The notes under the pieces were generated by a model. That model had not been told where the DNA came from and ran no database searches. It worked only from the letters and a program-made list of their open reading frames with translations. From NCBI GenBank assembly GCA_021383565.1, contig CP079699.1, positions 372,001-436,000 on the forward strand: a DNA stretch of 64,000 bases, read 5' to 3'. The position numbers and the translations under genes were made by a program. The DNA is from Levilactobacillus brevis (GTDB taxonomy: Bacteria; Bacillota; Bacilli; Lactobacillales; Lactobacillaceae). Of this stretch, positions 17,982 to 24,602 are shown piece by piece. Every line of letters begins with the position of its first letter. The first letter of the stretch is position 1.

Positions 17982-18010
17982 AATGTACGCTACTTGCCAA
18001 AAATTGTCAA
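17982..18010 (-). promoter_or_regulatory. tRNA-Glu promoter
   Basis: On the minus strand TTGACA, 17 bases, TACATT, about 24 bases before the tRNA. Confidence 0.8.
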
Positions 18011-18080
18011 TTGTTGTTTGCATAAAATTACACGAAATTGGGAATTCATACAGTTTACTGAACTTTTTCGTGAAAATGAG

Positions 18081-18109
18081 TTGACACTAATATCCAAACA
18101 AGTTACTAT
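18081..18109 (+). promoter_or_regulatory. tRNA-Gln promoter
   Basis: TTGACA, 17 bases, TACTAT, 30 bases before the tRNA. It is divergent from the tRNA-Glu promoter. Confidence 0.85.
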
Positions 18110-18138
18110 TAAATAGTTGTTTCGGCAACGAGCCTTAT

Positions 18139-18211
18139 TGGGTATTCGCCAAATTGGTAAGGCAGCGGACTCTGAATCCGTAATTTACTGGTTCGAGCCC
18201 AGTATACCCAA
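18139..18211 (+). tRNA. tRNA-Gln (anticodon CTG), integration target
   Basis: A 73-nt cloverleaf: acceptor TGGGTAT/ATACCCA, D arm GCC/GGC, anticodon loop CTCTGAA giving CTG, T arm ACTGG-TTCGAGC-CCAGT. Its 3' end CCAGTATACCCA is repeated at 24903, marking it as the attB of the integrative element; the gene is restored by the copy carried on the element. Confidence 0.92.
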
Positions 18212-18212
18212 T
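18199..18212. other. attL core
   Basis: CCAGTATACCCAAT within the T arm and acceptor of tRNA-Gln, identical to the copy at 24903-24916. Confidence 0.85.
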
Positions 18213-18224
18213 TTTACATTTACA

Positions 18225-18278
18225 TTAGTCGTTATAGGAGCTGACAAAGCCCGCTATAACGGCTTTTCTTTTACTTTC
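18225..18278 (+). terminator. tRNA-Gln terminator supplied by the element
   Basis: TTAGTCGTTATAGG...CTATAACGGCTTTTCTTTT forms a stem (CGTTATAG/CTATAACG) and T-rich tail. A similar but different hairpin with the same CGGCTTTTCTTTT tail lies past attR (24930-24976), so the element has replaced the original terminator with its own. Confidence 0.65.
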
Positions 18279-18312
18279 GCTTGTGATTAGCAACTGACAT
18301 TTAACAGCAAAA

Positions 18313-18344
18313 GACATTCAATAGACATTCAAAAAGACATTCAC
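18313..18344. repeat. Integrase arm-type repeats, left
   Basis: Three copies of AGACATTCA at 18313, 18324 and 18336 (spacing 11-12 bases, about one helical turn) plus a related TGACATTTAA just before. The same word occurs twice at the right end. Typical placement for arm sites of a two-domain tyrosine integrase. Confidence 0.75.
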
Positions 18345-18350
18345 GGCCTC

Positions 18351-18462
18351 ATCCCCTCAGCGAATCAATTGCCCTTCTGCTACCTGCACCGGCCCATGGC
18401 AAGGCAGTAACCGGGGACGTGTCCCCAGAGGCCGCCTATATCACAGGGCCTGGCAGGGGATG
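18351..18462. repeat. Structured repeat R1, copy 1
   Basis: Outer stem CATCCCC/GGGGATG, inner CGGCC/GGCCG and a tip hairpin GGGGAC-GT-GTCCCC, followed by CGCCTATATCACAGGGCC. Related copies are at 23128, 23848 and 24481. No gene fits here. Confidence 0.75.
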
Positions 18463-18493
18463 AACAAAACCCGCTTTCATAGATCTAGGATTT

Positions 18494-19651
18494 TTAGAAA
18501 TTCAAATAGTTTGCCAACTTACTAGTTGCCTCGTTCTTTTCCTTATCCGTCACGGCAGTGTAAATATCTAGGGTCGTCTTGTAACTTGAGTGCCCCAGTT
18601 GGTCTTGCACTGACTTGATAGACGCCCCTGCTTCAAATGCCAGGGTTGCATAGGTGTGGCGGAAGGCATGAACGGTAACGTGCTTCAAATCATATTTCCC
18701 AAGTGTATGCTCCAACCACTTTCTAGGTTTCGTAGGCTGGCACATCTCGTTGTTTTCGTTGGCAAAGACAAGGTTGCTCCCTTGATTCGCGTTGAACCCG
18801 TATTGCAGTAGCCGTTGTTGTTGCTCTAGCTTCCACTGCTGTAAGATACGGCACGTTTTAGGGTCAATGTAGACGGTTCGGTTACTGCGGGCCGTCTTAG
18901 GTGATTGGACGAGCAACCGGGCGTTATCGCCCCGTGATTGCGTCTTAGATACAGTCACCGTGCCCTTCTTAAAGTCAATATCAGACCACAGCAGGCAGAG
19001 CATTTCAGACTTGCGCATACCACTGAACGCCGCCAAGCGGAAAAACACGTTGGCCTGCGGGTCGTTGGTGTCATCATTCAAGCATTCAAAAAAGTGTTCA
19101 AGTTCGGTCCGGTCAAAATAGTTTTCCAGGTTCTTGCGGGAACGATTATCTTTGTTAACGGGGATGATGACCCGTTTAGCCGGGTTCTCCTTGATGACTT
19201 TCATGTTAATGGCAAAGTCCAAAACGCTTGATACGTAGTTTAGCAGGGTATGGTACTTAACTAGTCCTGCGGCAAACCAGTCGTTAATGGCATTCTGGCA
19301 GACTGCAATACTAATCTGCTTAACACGGAACTCACCAAAAACCGGTAGAATGTGAAGCCGAAACATCCGCTTAGTGGTTGCCCAAGTGCTTTCCTTAACC
19401 GTGTTCTGATACTGCGTAAACCAGAGGTCGTAAATATCTTTGAATGTAGAATAGTTCTGCTTGCTAGGAACCCCGTTAGTGTCAGCGTCAATCTGTAGAC
19501 GTGAGATGATTAGTTGGGCTTCTTTTTTTGTTCGCAATCCACGTTTGGTTGTGTAACGTTTCTTGCCCGTGAGTGGGTCTACACCCAAGTAGACTTGAAT
19601 TTTATAACACGTGTTTCCTTTTCTATCCTGATACTTCTTGATACTAGCCAT
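18494..19651 (-). CDS. int: Tyrosine recombinase integrase
   Basis: 385 residues, of the Tn916/lactococcal-phage type. It has an N-terminal arm-binding domain (SIKKYQDRKGNTCYKIQVYLGVDPLTGKK), a SAM-like core-binding domain (about 65-160) and a C-terminal catalytic domain. The active-site residues are visible: Arg in FSGMRKSEMLCL, HAFRHTYATL (His-x-x-Arg), His in QLGHSSYKTTLDIYT with the nucleophilic Tyr. It acts on the att sites 280 bases away, with arm sites AGACATTCA. Start at 19651 chosen for GGAGGT 6 bases upstream; an upstream GTG-type extension would run through the direct repeat region and is not supported. It ends beside a degenerate TAGATCTAGGA palindrome. Confidence 0.95.
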   Translation of the reverse strand: MASIKKYQDRKGNTCYKIQVYLGVDPLTGKKRYTTKRGLRTKKEAQLIISRLQIDADTNGVPSKQNYSTFKDIYDLWFTQYQNTVKESTWATTKRMFRLHILPVFGEFRVKQISIAVCQNAINDWFAAGLVKYHTLLNYVSSVLDFAINMKVIKENPAKRVIIPVNKDNRSRKNLENYFDRTELEHFFECLNDDTNDPQANVFFRLAAFSGMRKSEMLCLLWSDIDFKKGTVTVSKTQSRGDNARLLVQSPKTARSNRTVYIDPKTCRILQQWKLEQQQRLLQYGFNANQGSNLVFANENNEMCQPTKPRKWLEHTLGKYDLKHVTVHAFRHTYATLAFEAGASIKSVQDQLGHSSYKTTLDIYTAVTDKEKNEATSKLANYLNF

Positions 19652-19671
19652 AATGCTACCTCCATAACGTA

Positions 19672-19727
19672 CCACGGCAGGGCAATGGTTATGTAAAGGT
19701 ATCACATCCTAGATCTAGGATTCTAAG
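19672..19727. repeat. 56-bp direct repeat, left copy
   Basis: Begins CCACGGCAGGGCAATGGTTA and ends at the CCTAGATCTAGG palindrome plus ATTCTAAG. It is repeated at 21053-21108 with a single visible difference. The two copies enclose the repressor and two HTH genes. Confidence 0.85.
19708..19719. repeat. CCTAGATCTAGG palindrome, at repressor 3' end
   Basis: The repressor stop codon TAG is inside the palindrome. Other full copies: 21089, 21907, 23103, 24460; a degenerate one is near 18480. Confidence 0.85.
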
Positions 19728-20350
19728 AGGTCAACAAGGTAATTGAATTGTTCTTTCAGTTCGGCAATGGCTTGTCGTTGTGCCTCACTGCTCCCTGCAA
19801 TGGCAGGGTTAACATTCATCCCCAGTAAAGTGACAAGGGTCTGAATGCCAGAGGTCAAGCCGGCGGTGTCTGCTTTATCTGCATTCTGCACTAGCTTGAT
19901 GGTTGTTTTAATGGTTCTTAGTGCCGGTGTCCCCAGTTCTGCTAGGTTGGCCGTTGCTACTAATTTTTGAATATCAACAACTATTTGTGCTTTTTCAGCA
20001 CTGGCTATTTCATTTAGCGCACCGCCTGTGATACCCTCAGCCACCTTATCCGATTCATCCCCAGACAGGTCTTTACCGGATTGCCACTTCTCAATGGCTT
20101 TCATGATTGCGGTATCGTTTTGCGGCTCACCGTTTAGTAGGTAATCCACAGAAACGTTGCTTAGTTCTGCTATGGATTGCATACGCTTGTTGCTAGGCAG
20201 ATTGATACCTCTTTCCCAGCGTGAAACGATACTAGCAGACGCCGGTGGGTCAATCAGACTACCGAACGCCGCTAGGTCGATACCCCGTGACAATCTAAGA
20301 GACTTGATACGGGTGCCGACTTGCTTGCGTTGTTCTTCCTTTTCAGTCAT
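19715..20350 (-). CDS. CI-like HTH (XRE) repressor of the element
   Basis: 211 residues. The N-terminal XRE helix-turn-helix is at about 10-70 (RIKSLRLSRGIDLAAFGSLI...SIVSRWERGINLP...LSNVSVDYLLNG). The C-terminal part is alpha-helical, with no S24 peptidase Ser-Lys motif, so LexA-like self-cleavage is unlikely; derepression would need an antirepressor from elsewhere. It is divergent from the small HTH gene at 20489, the classic lysogeny-switch arrangement. Its stop codon lies in the conserved palindrome. GGAGGTG lies upstream of the start. Confidence 0.88.
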   Translation of the reverse strand: MTEKEEQRKQVGTRIKSLRLSRGIDLAAFGSLIDPPASASIVSRWERGINLPSNKRMQSIAELSNVSVDYLLNGEPQNDTAIMKAIEKWQSGKDLSGDESDKVAEGITGGALNEIASAEKAQIVVDIQKLVATANLAELGTPALRTIKTTIKLVQNADKADTAGLTSGIQTLVTLLGMNVNPAIAGSSEAQRQAIAELKEQFNYLVDLLES

Positions 20351-20364
20351 CTATAACACCTCCC

Positions 20365-20436
20365 TGCATGTATATTACCACATTATTGCACCTTATTACT
20401 TAAAGTGTTGCATTTTAGTGTAATCCGTTGTATGAT
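20365..20436. promoter_or_regulatory. Divergent operator/promoter region of the lysogeny-type switch
   Basis: TTGCAT, 17 bases, TATGAT (20408-20436) drives rightward genes. The region repeats TTGCAC/TTGCAT and TTAGTGTAA/ACTTAAAGT-like words that are likely repressor operators. Confidence 0.55.
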
Positions 20437-20488
20437 AATGACGTTATATGAACTTACTAACTGTTTTTTTATAAGGAGATGACGTTTT

Positions 20489-20671
20489 ATGAACTTAGTT
20501 GATGGCTCACGCTACTTTTCAATGAAGCAGGCTTGCACCTACCTGGGAATTAAATCCACTAGGACGTTGAACAAGTACATCAGCAACGGGTTACCAGTCA
20601 TTAGCATTGCAGGGTCTAAACGGATTGACAAGTTGGACGCTGATAAATTCATGGCCGCTCACAAGCATTAG
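20489..20671 (+). CDS. Small excisionase-like HTH protein
   Basis: 60 residues with a MerR/Xis-type winged HTH: FSMKQACTYLGIKSTRTLNKYISNGLPVISIAGSKRI. AAGGAG lies 10 bases before the ATG. Position as first rightward gene opposite the repressor suggests an excisionase or Cro-like role. It is homologous in pattern to the next gene, so the two may be duplicates with different targets. Confidence 0.75.
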   Translation: MNLVDGSRYFSMKQACTYLGIKSTRTLNKYISNGLPVISIAGSKRIDKLDADKFMAAHKH

Positions 20672-20780
20672 TGGTTGATAGCTGAAATTTACGTAAATGC
20701 CTAGCCAAGCTAACCATCATAAGTAACTATACAGTTACATCCTCAGTAGTGGGGATGAACCACTTAGGAGGTATGGCATT

Positions 20781-21050
20781 ATGGAAATTCCAGTTGAACT
20801 ATCAGAAACCGCATTGAATCAGATTGGTGCAGTCATGCAGGAAATGGCACTGAAAGCATTTAAGGACGCAGGCACGAAACAATCGTTCGGCCCTTATATG
20901 ACAAAACAGGAAGCCGCCAAGTATCTGCACGTTTCATCTCAGACCCTCAACGCATTCATTGCGGAAGGGTTAGAGGTGACGACCATTGGAAACATTACCC
21001 GAATCAGTAAAGAATCTGCGAACAAGTTTATGGAAGCACACACAATCTAA
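20781..21050 (+). CDS. Second HTH (excisionase-family) protein
   Basis: 89 residues. A helical N-terminal 40 residues (VELSETALNQIGAVMQEMALKAF) is followed by an HTH of the excisionase type (MTKQEAAKYLHVSSQTLNAFIAEGLEVTTIGNITRI...ANKFMEAH). The last segment KFMEAH parallels KFMAAH in the preceding gene. Its leader GGAGGTATGGCA is the same as that of the Rha-like gene downstream, a sign that leaders were copied between genes in this element. Confidence 0.72.
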   Translation: MEIPVELSETALNQIGAVMQEMALKAFKDAGTKQSFGPYMTKQEAAKYLHVSSQTLNAFIAEGLEVTTIGNITRISKESANKFMEAHTI

Positions 21051-21052
21051 AG

Positions 21053-21108
21053 CCACGGCAGGGCAATGGTTATGCAAAGGTATCACATCCTAGATCTAGG
21101 ATTCTAAG
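21053..21108. repeat. 56-bp direct repeat, right copy
   Basis: Matches 19672-19727 and includes the palindrome at 21089-21100. Recombination between the two would delete the repressor and both small HTH genes. Confidence 0.85.
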
Positions 21109-21216
21109 CACCTAGGTTAATGATTCAAAATCAACAAAATATTAGAGCATTGGAGTTTTGCACGGCAGTCGTGCTGAACTATTGAACCACCACAGAAAGC
21201 AATTGGAGGTATGGCA

Positions 21217-21903
21217 ATGAACAATCTAGTTTTCTGCACCAACGTTAGTGTCACGGCAAGTACGTATACCACCAGTGACGCAATTGCAAAGTACGCTGGG
21301 ATTACACGTAAATCAGTTAATGAACTAATCAGACGGTACAAAAAGGACTTGAAGGACTTTGGATTACTTCCATCTGAAAAGGAAGTATTAGTTGGCCGCG
21401 GTCAACCCCGAAAAGTCTGGCACTTAAATAGAAATCAGGCAACGCTACTGATTACTTACCTAGATAACACCCCACAAGTTCGCGAGTTTAAGAAAAGTCT
21501 GGTCTGGCAGTTCGACGCAATGCAACAGGAACTGCTAGAACGTCGAGTTAGCTACCAGGCCGCCAAGCCGGTATCTAAGAGCCTAGGCGAAAGCATTAAG
21601 AGCAGTGCCGCATTCGATGGCAACCCGTTCGCTTACAGCAATCTGAACGGGCTAGTGTATCGCCAAGCACTGGGGATGACCGCCAAGCAATTGCGGGACA
21701 CCCGGCACATCCCCCAGAGCAGAGCAATCACACAGTACCTCACTGTTAAAGAGACTGCGGCAGTTGCCAAGGTTAAGCGGCAGATAGCCATGCTGTTAGA
21801 TATGGGGTTGGATTACAGCCGCATTAAAGCGGTTCTAGGCAACCAGGGTATCGTTTATAATGCCACCCTGAATGTACCAGCACCGGCGGCAACGACCGGC
21901 TAA
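21217..21903 (+). CDS. Rha-family phage regulatory protein
   Basis: 228 residues. The N-terminal 100 match the Rha pattern: TTSDAIAKYAGITRKSVNELIRRYKKDLKDFG...GQPRKVWHLNRNQATLLITYLDNTPQVREFKKSLVWQFDAM. Rha proteins are phage/island regulators that interfere with phage growth when a host factor is lacking. The C-terminal 110 residues are different and contain a possible HTH (LTVKETAAVAKVKRQIAMLLDMGLDYSRIKAVLG). Start: ATG 21217 has GGAGG 7 bases upstream; the ATG at 21211 abuts it. The stop codon is followed within 4 bases by the palindrome. Confidence 0.82.
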   Translation: MNNLVFCTNVSVTASTYTTSDAIAKYAGITRKSVNELIRRYKKDLKDFGLLPSEKEVLVGRGQPRKVWHLNRNQATLLITYLDNTPQVREFKKSLVWQFDAMQQELLERRVSYQAAKPVSKSLGESIKSSAAFDGNPFAYSNLNGLVYRQALGMTAKQLRDTRHIPQSRAITQYLTVKETAAVAKVKRQIAMLLDMGLDYSRIKAVLGNQGIVYNATLNVPAPAATTG

Positions 21904-21906
21904 CAT

Positions 21907-21918
21907 CCTAGATCTAGG
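21907..21918. repeat. CCTAGATCTAGG palindrome after the Rha-like gene
   Basis: Starts 4 bases past the stop codon. Confidence 0.85.
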
Positions 21919-21979
21919 ATTCATCCCCGTTGGTGGTTCCCTGCTACCGGGATAGGATGACAAGGTTGCCCTTGATTCT

Positions 21980-22075
21980 GACAAGCTCATTTCAATTCTA
22001 AGCGTTTCTGGGGATGACTGGCATAGTTTGCTAGGCAATCCCATTAAACGACCACAGAGGGGAAACGAGCTTGTC
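21980..22075. repeat. Structured repeat R2, copy 1
   Basis: GACAAGCTC pairs perfectly with GAGCTTGTC; inside, CGTTTCTG faces CAGAGGGGAAACG. The conserved leading block ACAAGCTCATTTCAATTCTA recurs at 23692 in copy 2. Confidence 0.75.
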
Positions 22076-22173
22076 AGGTATGGCAACCGTCTAAAATGTA
22101 TCGCAAAGAATCGCGGCAAAGGTTCCAGGCAAAGACGTGGCAAAGCACCACAGCAAAGAAAGGACAAAATATT

Positions 22174-22401
22174 ATGACAATCACCCAATTACTAAGCACC
22201 CTGAATGAGGATACCAACTTACACGCACGTATGGATAACGACACCCTGTACCTTGAGGGGCAAAAGTTCTTGACCGTTGACACCAGCGCAATTATTTTCT
22301 GGCAACATACCTCAACCATCCTGCACCCTGCTGGCTTGCTGGCAGTAGCAAAGTATGCCGCTCAATTTTCTACGGATTCTAATTCTGCTACTTTATTGTA
22401 G
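22174..22401 (+). CDS. Unknown 75-residue protein of the element
   Basis: Not recognised. A mixed alpha/beta pattern (LLSTLNEDTNLHARM...LYLEGQKFLTV...IIFWQHTSTILHPAGLLAVAKYAAQF). AAAGGA sits 9 bases before the ATG at 22174, which is why an upstream in-frame ATG at 22096 was not used. It lies in the rightward operon between the Rha-like and RinA-like genes. Confidence 0.55.
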   Translation: MTITQLLSTLNEDTNLHARMDNDTLYLEGQKFLTVDTSAIIFWQHTSTILHPAGLLAVAKYAAQFSTDSNSATLL

Positions 22402-22554
22402 GTTTCCGGTGATTAAAGGGGGCCGCCCGGGTTGACGCCGGGTGTCCGTATATCAATGCCATCAGCTTATAAAAATTTTCAGTTTCAAAATAGTTTTAGT
22501 TAGGGGGGGTAAACTATAGTAGTTGCTCCCCTATAGCTTTGAGGAGGACTTTTC
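22402..22554 (+). promoter_or_regulatory. Leader of the RinA-like gene with hairpins
   Basis: Holds CCCGG-GTTGACG-CCGGG (near 22427-22443) followed by GTATATCA, reminiscent of the R1 tail, and AGGGG/CCCCT around CTATAG near 22505-22535. GAGGAGG lies before the start. May be a degenerate R1 relative or a regulatory leader. Confidence 0.35.
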
Positions 22555-22977
22555 ATGATGAAAATTGAGACGTTTCACTTCCTAGAAAACATCCTGCGGG
22601 ACTACCCCCGGTCTAACCGAATCATTGCAGATTATGAGGAGTCGCTACGCTCACCTTACCGGGATGGTAGGGATGAGAATGTTGGCGGTGGCCGTATGCA
22701 AAACAACCGGGATGACAGAGTGGAAAACATGGCTATCAGTATTGCCACCGATAGGACGTTGCGGAACCTGCACTTGTATCAGGAAACAGTATCTAGGGTG
22801 CTAGGCAGAAGTGACCCGGATACCCGTGCCATTATTGACCTACTGTATTTCCACCCTGCTAACCAGGTCAATATATCTGGGGTTGCTATGAGAATGCACA
22901 TGGGACGCACGGCAGTTAGCCGTAGACGTGCAGCATTTTTTAAGATGTTGGCCCGTGAGTTGGGGTACCTGTATTGA
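22555..22977 (+). CDS. RinA/ArpU-like late regulator
   Basis: 140 residues. A helical N-terminal half precedes a sigma-70 region 4-like HTH (TRAIIDLLYFHPANQVNISGVAMRMHMGRTAVSRRRAAFFKMLARELGYLY), the pattern of RinA/ArpU/DUF722 proteins that switch on late phage genes such as terminase. Here no late gene follows, only the repeat-rich region, so the protein may act on a helper phage or be a leftover. GAGGAGG lies upstream. Confidence 0.75.
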   Translation: MMKIETFHFLENILRDYPRSNRIIADYEESLRSPYRDGRDENVGGGRMQNNRDDRVENMAISIATDRTLRNLHLYQETVSRVLGRSDPDTRAIIDLLYFHPANQVNISGVAMRMHMGRTAVSRRRAAFFKMLARELGYLY

Positions 22978-23061
22978 AGTAGTGCAGTAGCGCGTTGACA
23001 GGCGCATTCTGCGGCATTTAAAACTGAACCGGTGGGTAGTTGCCCACTAGATTAACGTGTG

Positions 23062-23092
23062 AGGCGTCCTGATAATGCAGGAACGTCTTTTT
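23062..23092 (+). terminator. Terminator after the RinA-like gene
   Basis: AGGCGTCCTG and CAGGAACGTCT pair with one bulge and one G-U, then TTTTT. Confidence 0.7.
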
Positions 23093-23102
23093 ATTTTACA
23101 TT

Positions 23103-23114
23103 CCTAGATCTAGG
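23103..23114. repeat. CCTAGATCTAGG palindrome in the noncoding region
   Basis: Sits between the terminator and R1 copy 2. Confidence 0.85.
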
Positions 23115-23127
23115 GCCGTTCCTGATT

Positions 23128-23241
23128 CATCCCCACAGCAGAGCAGTGAGTTGGCGCCTACCTGCAACGGCCCACAGCAAGGCAGTAACCGGGGACACGT
23201 CCCCAGAGGCCGCCTATATCACAGGGCCTAGCAGGGGGATG
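23128..23241. repeat. Structured repeat R1, copy 2
   Basis: Outer stem CATCCCC/GGGGATG, tip hairpin GGGGAC-AC-GTCCCC, tail CGCCTATATCACAGGGCC. A 68-codon open frame across it is a shadow. Confidence 0.8.
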
Positions 23242-23292
23242 AGACCTTGCAGTGCTTTGTTCTAAAAAAGACCCCCCATAAAGAGTAACTTA

Positions 23293-23529
23293 GGTTCCAA
23301 GTTCCAACACTGGTTCTTACTTAATTACTAAAATTGGAACCACCTTTATCCTTACTCTTCCAAGGGATTTACCTATCTTGGTTCCGTAGTTCCACTTTTT
23401 AAGAGAAAGTTATTACAAGGATAATAAGGCTTACTGCGTCACTATAAAAAGATAATCTGCTAAAAAGTTGGAACTTGGAACCTAAGCAATTAAATCTGTT
23501 GAGGCTGTAAGGATTAGACTGGTTCCAAA
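23293..23529. repeat. Iteron array 1 around an AT-rich core (ori-like)
   Basis: GGTTCCAAGTTCCAAC at 23293 and GTTGGAACTTGGAACC at 23467 are inverted pairs of doubled iterons. Further TTGGAACC, TGGTTCC, GTTCCAC and GGTTCCAA units lie between and outside them. The core from about 23395 to 23466 is AT-rich. This layout matches iteron origins of phage satellites, but no initiator gene is present. Confidence 0.6.
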
Positions 23530-23595
23530 CCATAAGGCTAAACAGAACTCATTTCGGGAACTGCAATATCACAATCACAGAAAGGACTTGCAAAA

Positions 23596-23712
23596 TTGAG
23601 ACTCAAAACGTTACATCCCCACATCTCAGCAGAAAGCTACCACCCTGCACCACAGTTCTGTAATCCCCATTCTGTACCATACTGCATTCTGGCAAGCTCA
23701 TTTCAATTCTAA
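23596..23712 (+). CDS. Small TTG-start ORF a (possible remnant)
   Basis: 38 codons starting MRLKTLHPH, with AAAGGA 9 bases before the TTG. Its 5' leader and first six codons are the same as in the ORF at 24366, over about 45 bases. The rest runs into R2 copy 2, where it stops at TCTAA. Probably a duplicated gene start cut off by a module boundary rather than a functional protein. Confidence 0.3.
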   Translation: MRLKTLHPHISAESYHPAPQFCNPHSVPYCILASSFQF

Positions 23713-23785
23713 GAGCCTCTGGGGGATGGCTGGCATACTTGTCCACAAACGTGCCTAGACGCTCACAGAGGCTAAAAGAGCTGAC
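23691..23785. repeat. Structured repeat R2, copy 2
   Basis: GCAAGCTCATTTCAATTCTA as in copy 1, then AGCCTCTG pairing perfectly with CAGAGGCT where copy 1 has CGTTTCTG against AGAGGGGAAACG. The outer stem is partly lost (AGCTC/GAGCT remains). Confidence 0.75.
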
Positions 23786-23847
23786 AATTAGTGGCAGTGC
23801 ATTCAAAATGCCATCCTCCCAGCAGGGTAATGGATAACACCCCGACA

Positions 23848-23955
23848 CATCCCACTGACTCCCTGCGGTCTGCTACCTGCACCGGCCCATGGCAAGGCAG
23901 TAACCGGGGACACGTCCCCAGAGGCCGCCTATATCACAGGGCCTAGCAGGGGATG
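23848..23955. repeat. Structured repeat R1, copy 3
   Basis: Nearly identical to copies 1 and 2 from CTACCTGCA to the GGGGATG end. Confidence 0.8.
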
Positions 23956-24012
23956 AGACCCTGCAGTGCTTTACTGTAAAGAAAGTACCCCGAAAAGAGA
24001 AATGATTAAAAG

Positions 24013-24336
24013 GTTGGAACGGGCTTAAATACTACTCCCACAGGGGATTGATGAGTTTTAGCACAGTGTTCCAACTCTGGTTCCATCTTATCAGCAAAGG
24101 TTGGAACACCTTTAAACCTTACTCCCTCAAGGGGTTTACCCCTACTTGTTCCAAGTTCCAACTTAAATAGTAATTATTATATATACGGGAGCAAGGGTTG
24201 TTATATATCTCTGCAAAAAAGAAAAGTGCTAGAAAGTTGGAACGTTGGAACAAACATAGTCTAACCCCTTGGGGCTGTACGCGTTAGGCCCGTTCCAACC
24301 TTGACGATTAGTCAGAACCTATTCTGGAACCTGGAA
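24013..24336. repeat. Iteron array 2 around an AT-rich core (ori-like)
   Basis: TGTTCCAAGTTCCAAC at 24147 and GTTGGAACGTTGGAAC at 24236 face each other across a 73-base core containing TAATTATTATATATA. Additional units are at 24013, 24068, 24079, 24099, 24292 and 24325. Overall order matches array 1, including the conserved CTTACTC...AAGGG.TTTACC block before the core. Confidence 0.65.
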
Positions 24337-24365
24337 CATCACAATCACAGAAAGGACTTGCAAAA

Positions 24366-24464
24366 TTGAGACTCAAAACGTTGTTAAATCACTACGCCGC
24401 CAAGGACGTTCCCGGCACATCCCCGACAACCGGGAAAGATACGCCAACCATCCTGCAACCCTAG
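24366..24464 (+). CDS. Small TTG-start ORF b (possible remnant)
   Basis: 32 codons, MRLKTLLNHYAAKDVPG..., with the same leader as ORF a. It ends at the TAG of the palindrome at 24460-24471, so the palindrome supplies the stop. Possible truncated N-terminus of a former replication gene; unproven. Confidence 0.35.
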   Translation: MRLKTLLNHYAAKDVPGTSPTTGKDTPTILQP

Positions 24465-24471
24465 ATCTAGG
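24460..24471. repeat. CCTAGATCTAGG palindrome supplying a stop codon
   Basis: Contains the TAG that ends the small ORF b. Confidence 0.85.
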
Positions 24472-24480
24472 ATTCTGCAC

Positions 24481-24602
24481 CAGTGTCAGCAGTTGATGGC
24501 CGTTGGGCACCGTTAGTAGCTCCCTGCAACGGGCAACTACAAGGCCACACCGGGGAACGTGTTCCCAGAGACCGCCTATATCACAGCCCCAGACCGGGGA
24601 TG
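24481..24602. repeat. Structured repeat R1, copy 4 (divergent)
   Basis: The tip hairpin is GGGAAC-GT-GTTCCC, where the other copies have GGGGAC/GTCCCC: both sides changed together. CGCCTATATCACAG is kept, and GGGGATG closes the element. An added stem GTAGT/ACTAC lies at 24515-24540. Confidence 0.7.

Noticed and set aside
17790-18023. 77-codon frame on the minus strand
   Set aside because: It covers tRNA-Glu and its promoter.
23059-23265. 68-codon open frame across R1 copy 2
   Set aside because: No ribosome site; it spans a terminator, a palindrome and a structured repeat also present where no frame is open.
18351-24602. R1 as the GOLLD or ROOL large RNA
   Set aside because: Those RNAs are several hundred bases long and single-copy; R1 is about 110 bases in four copies, with no matching landmarks I can recall.
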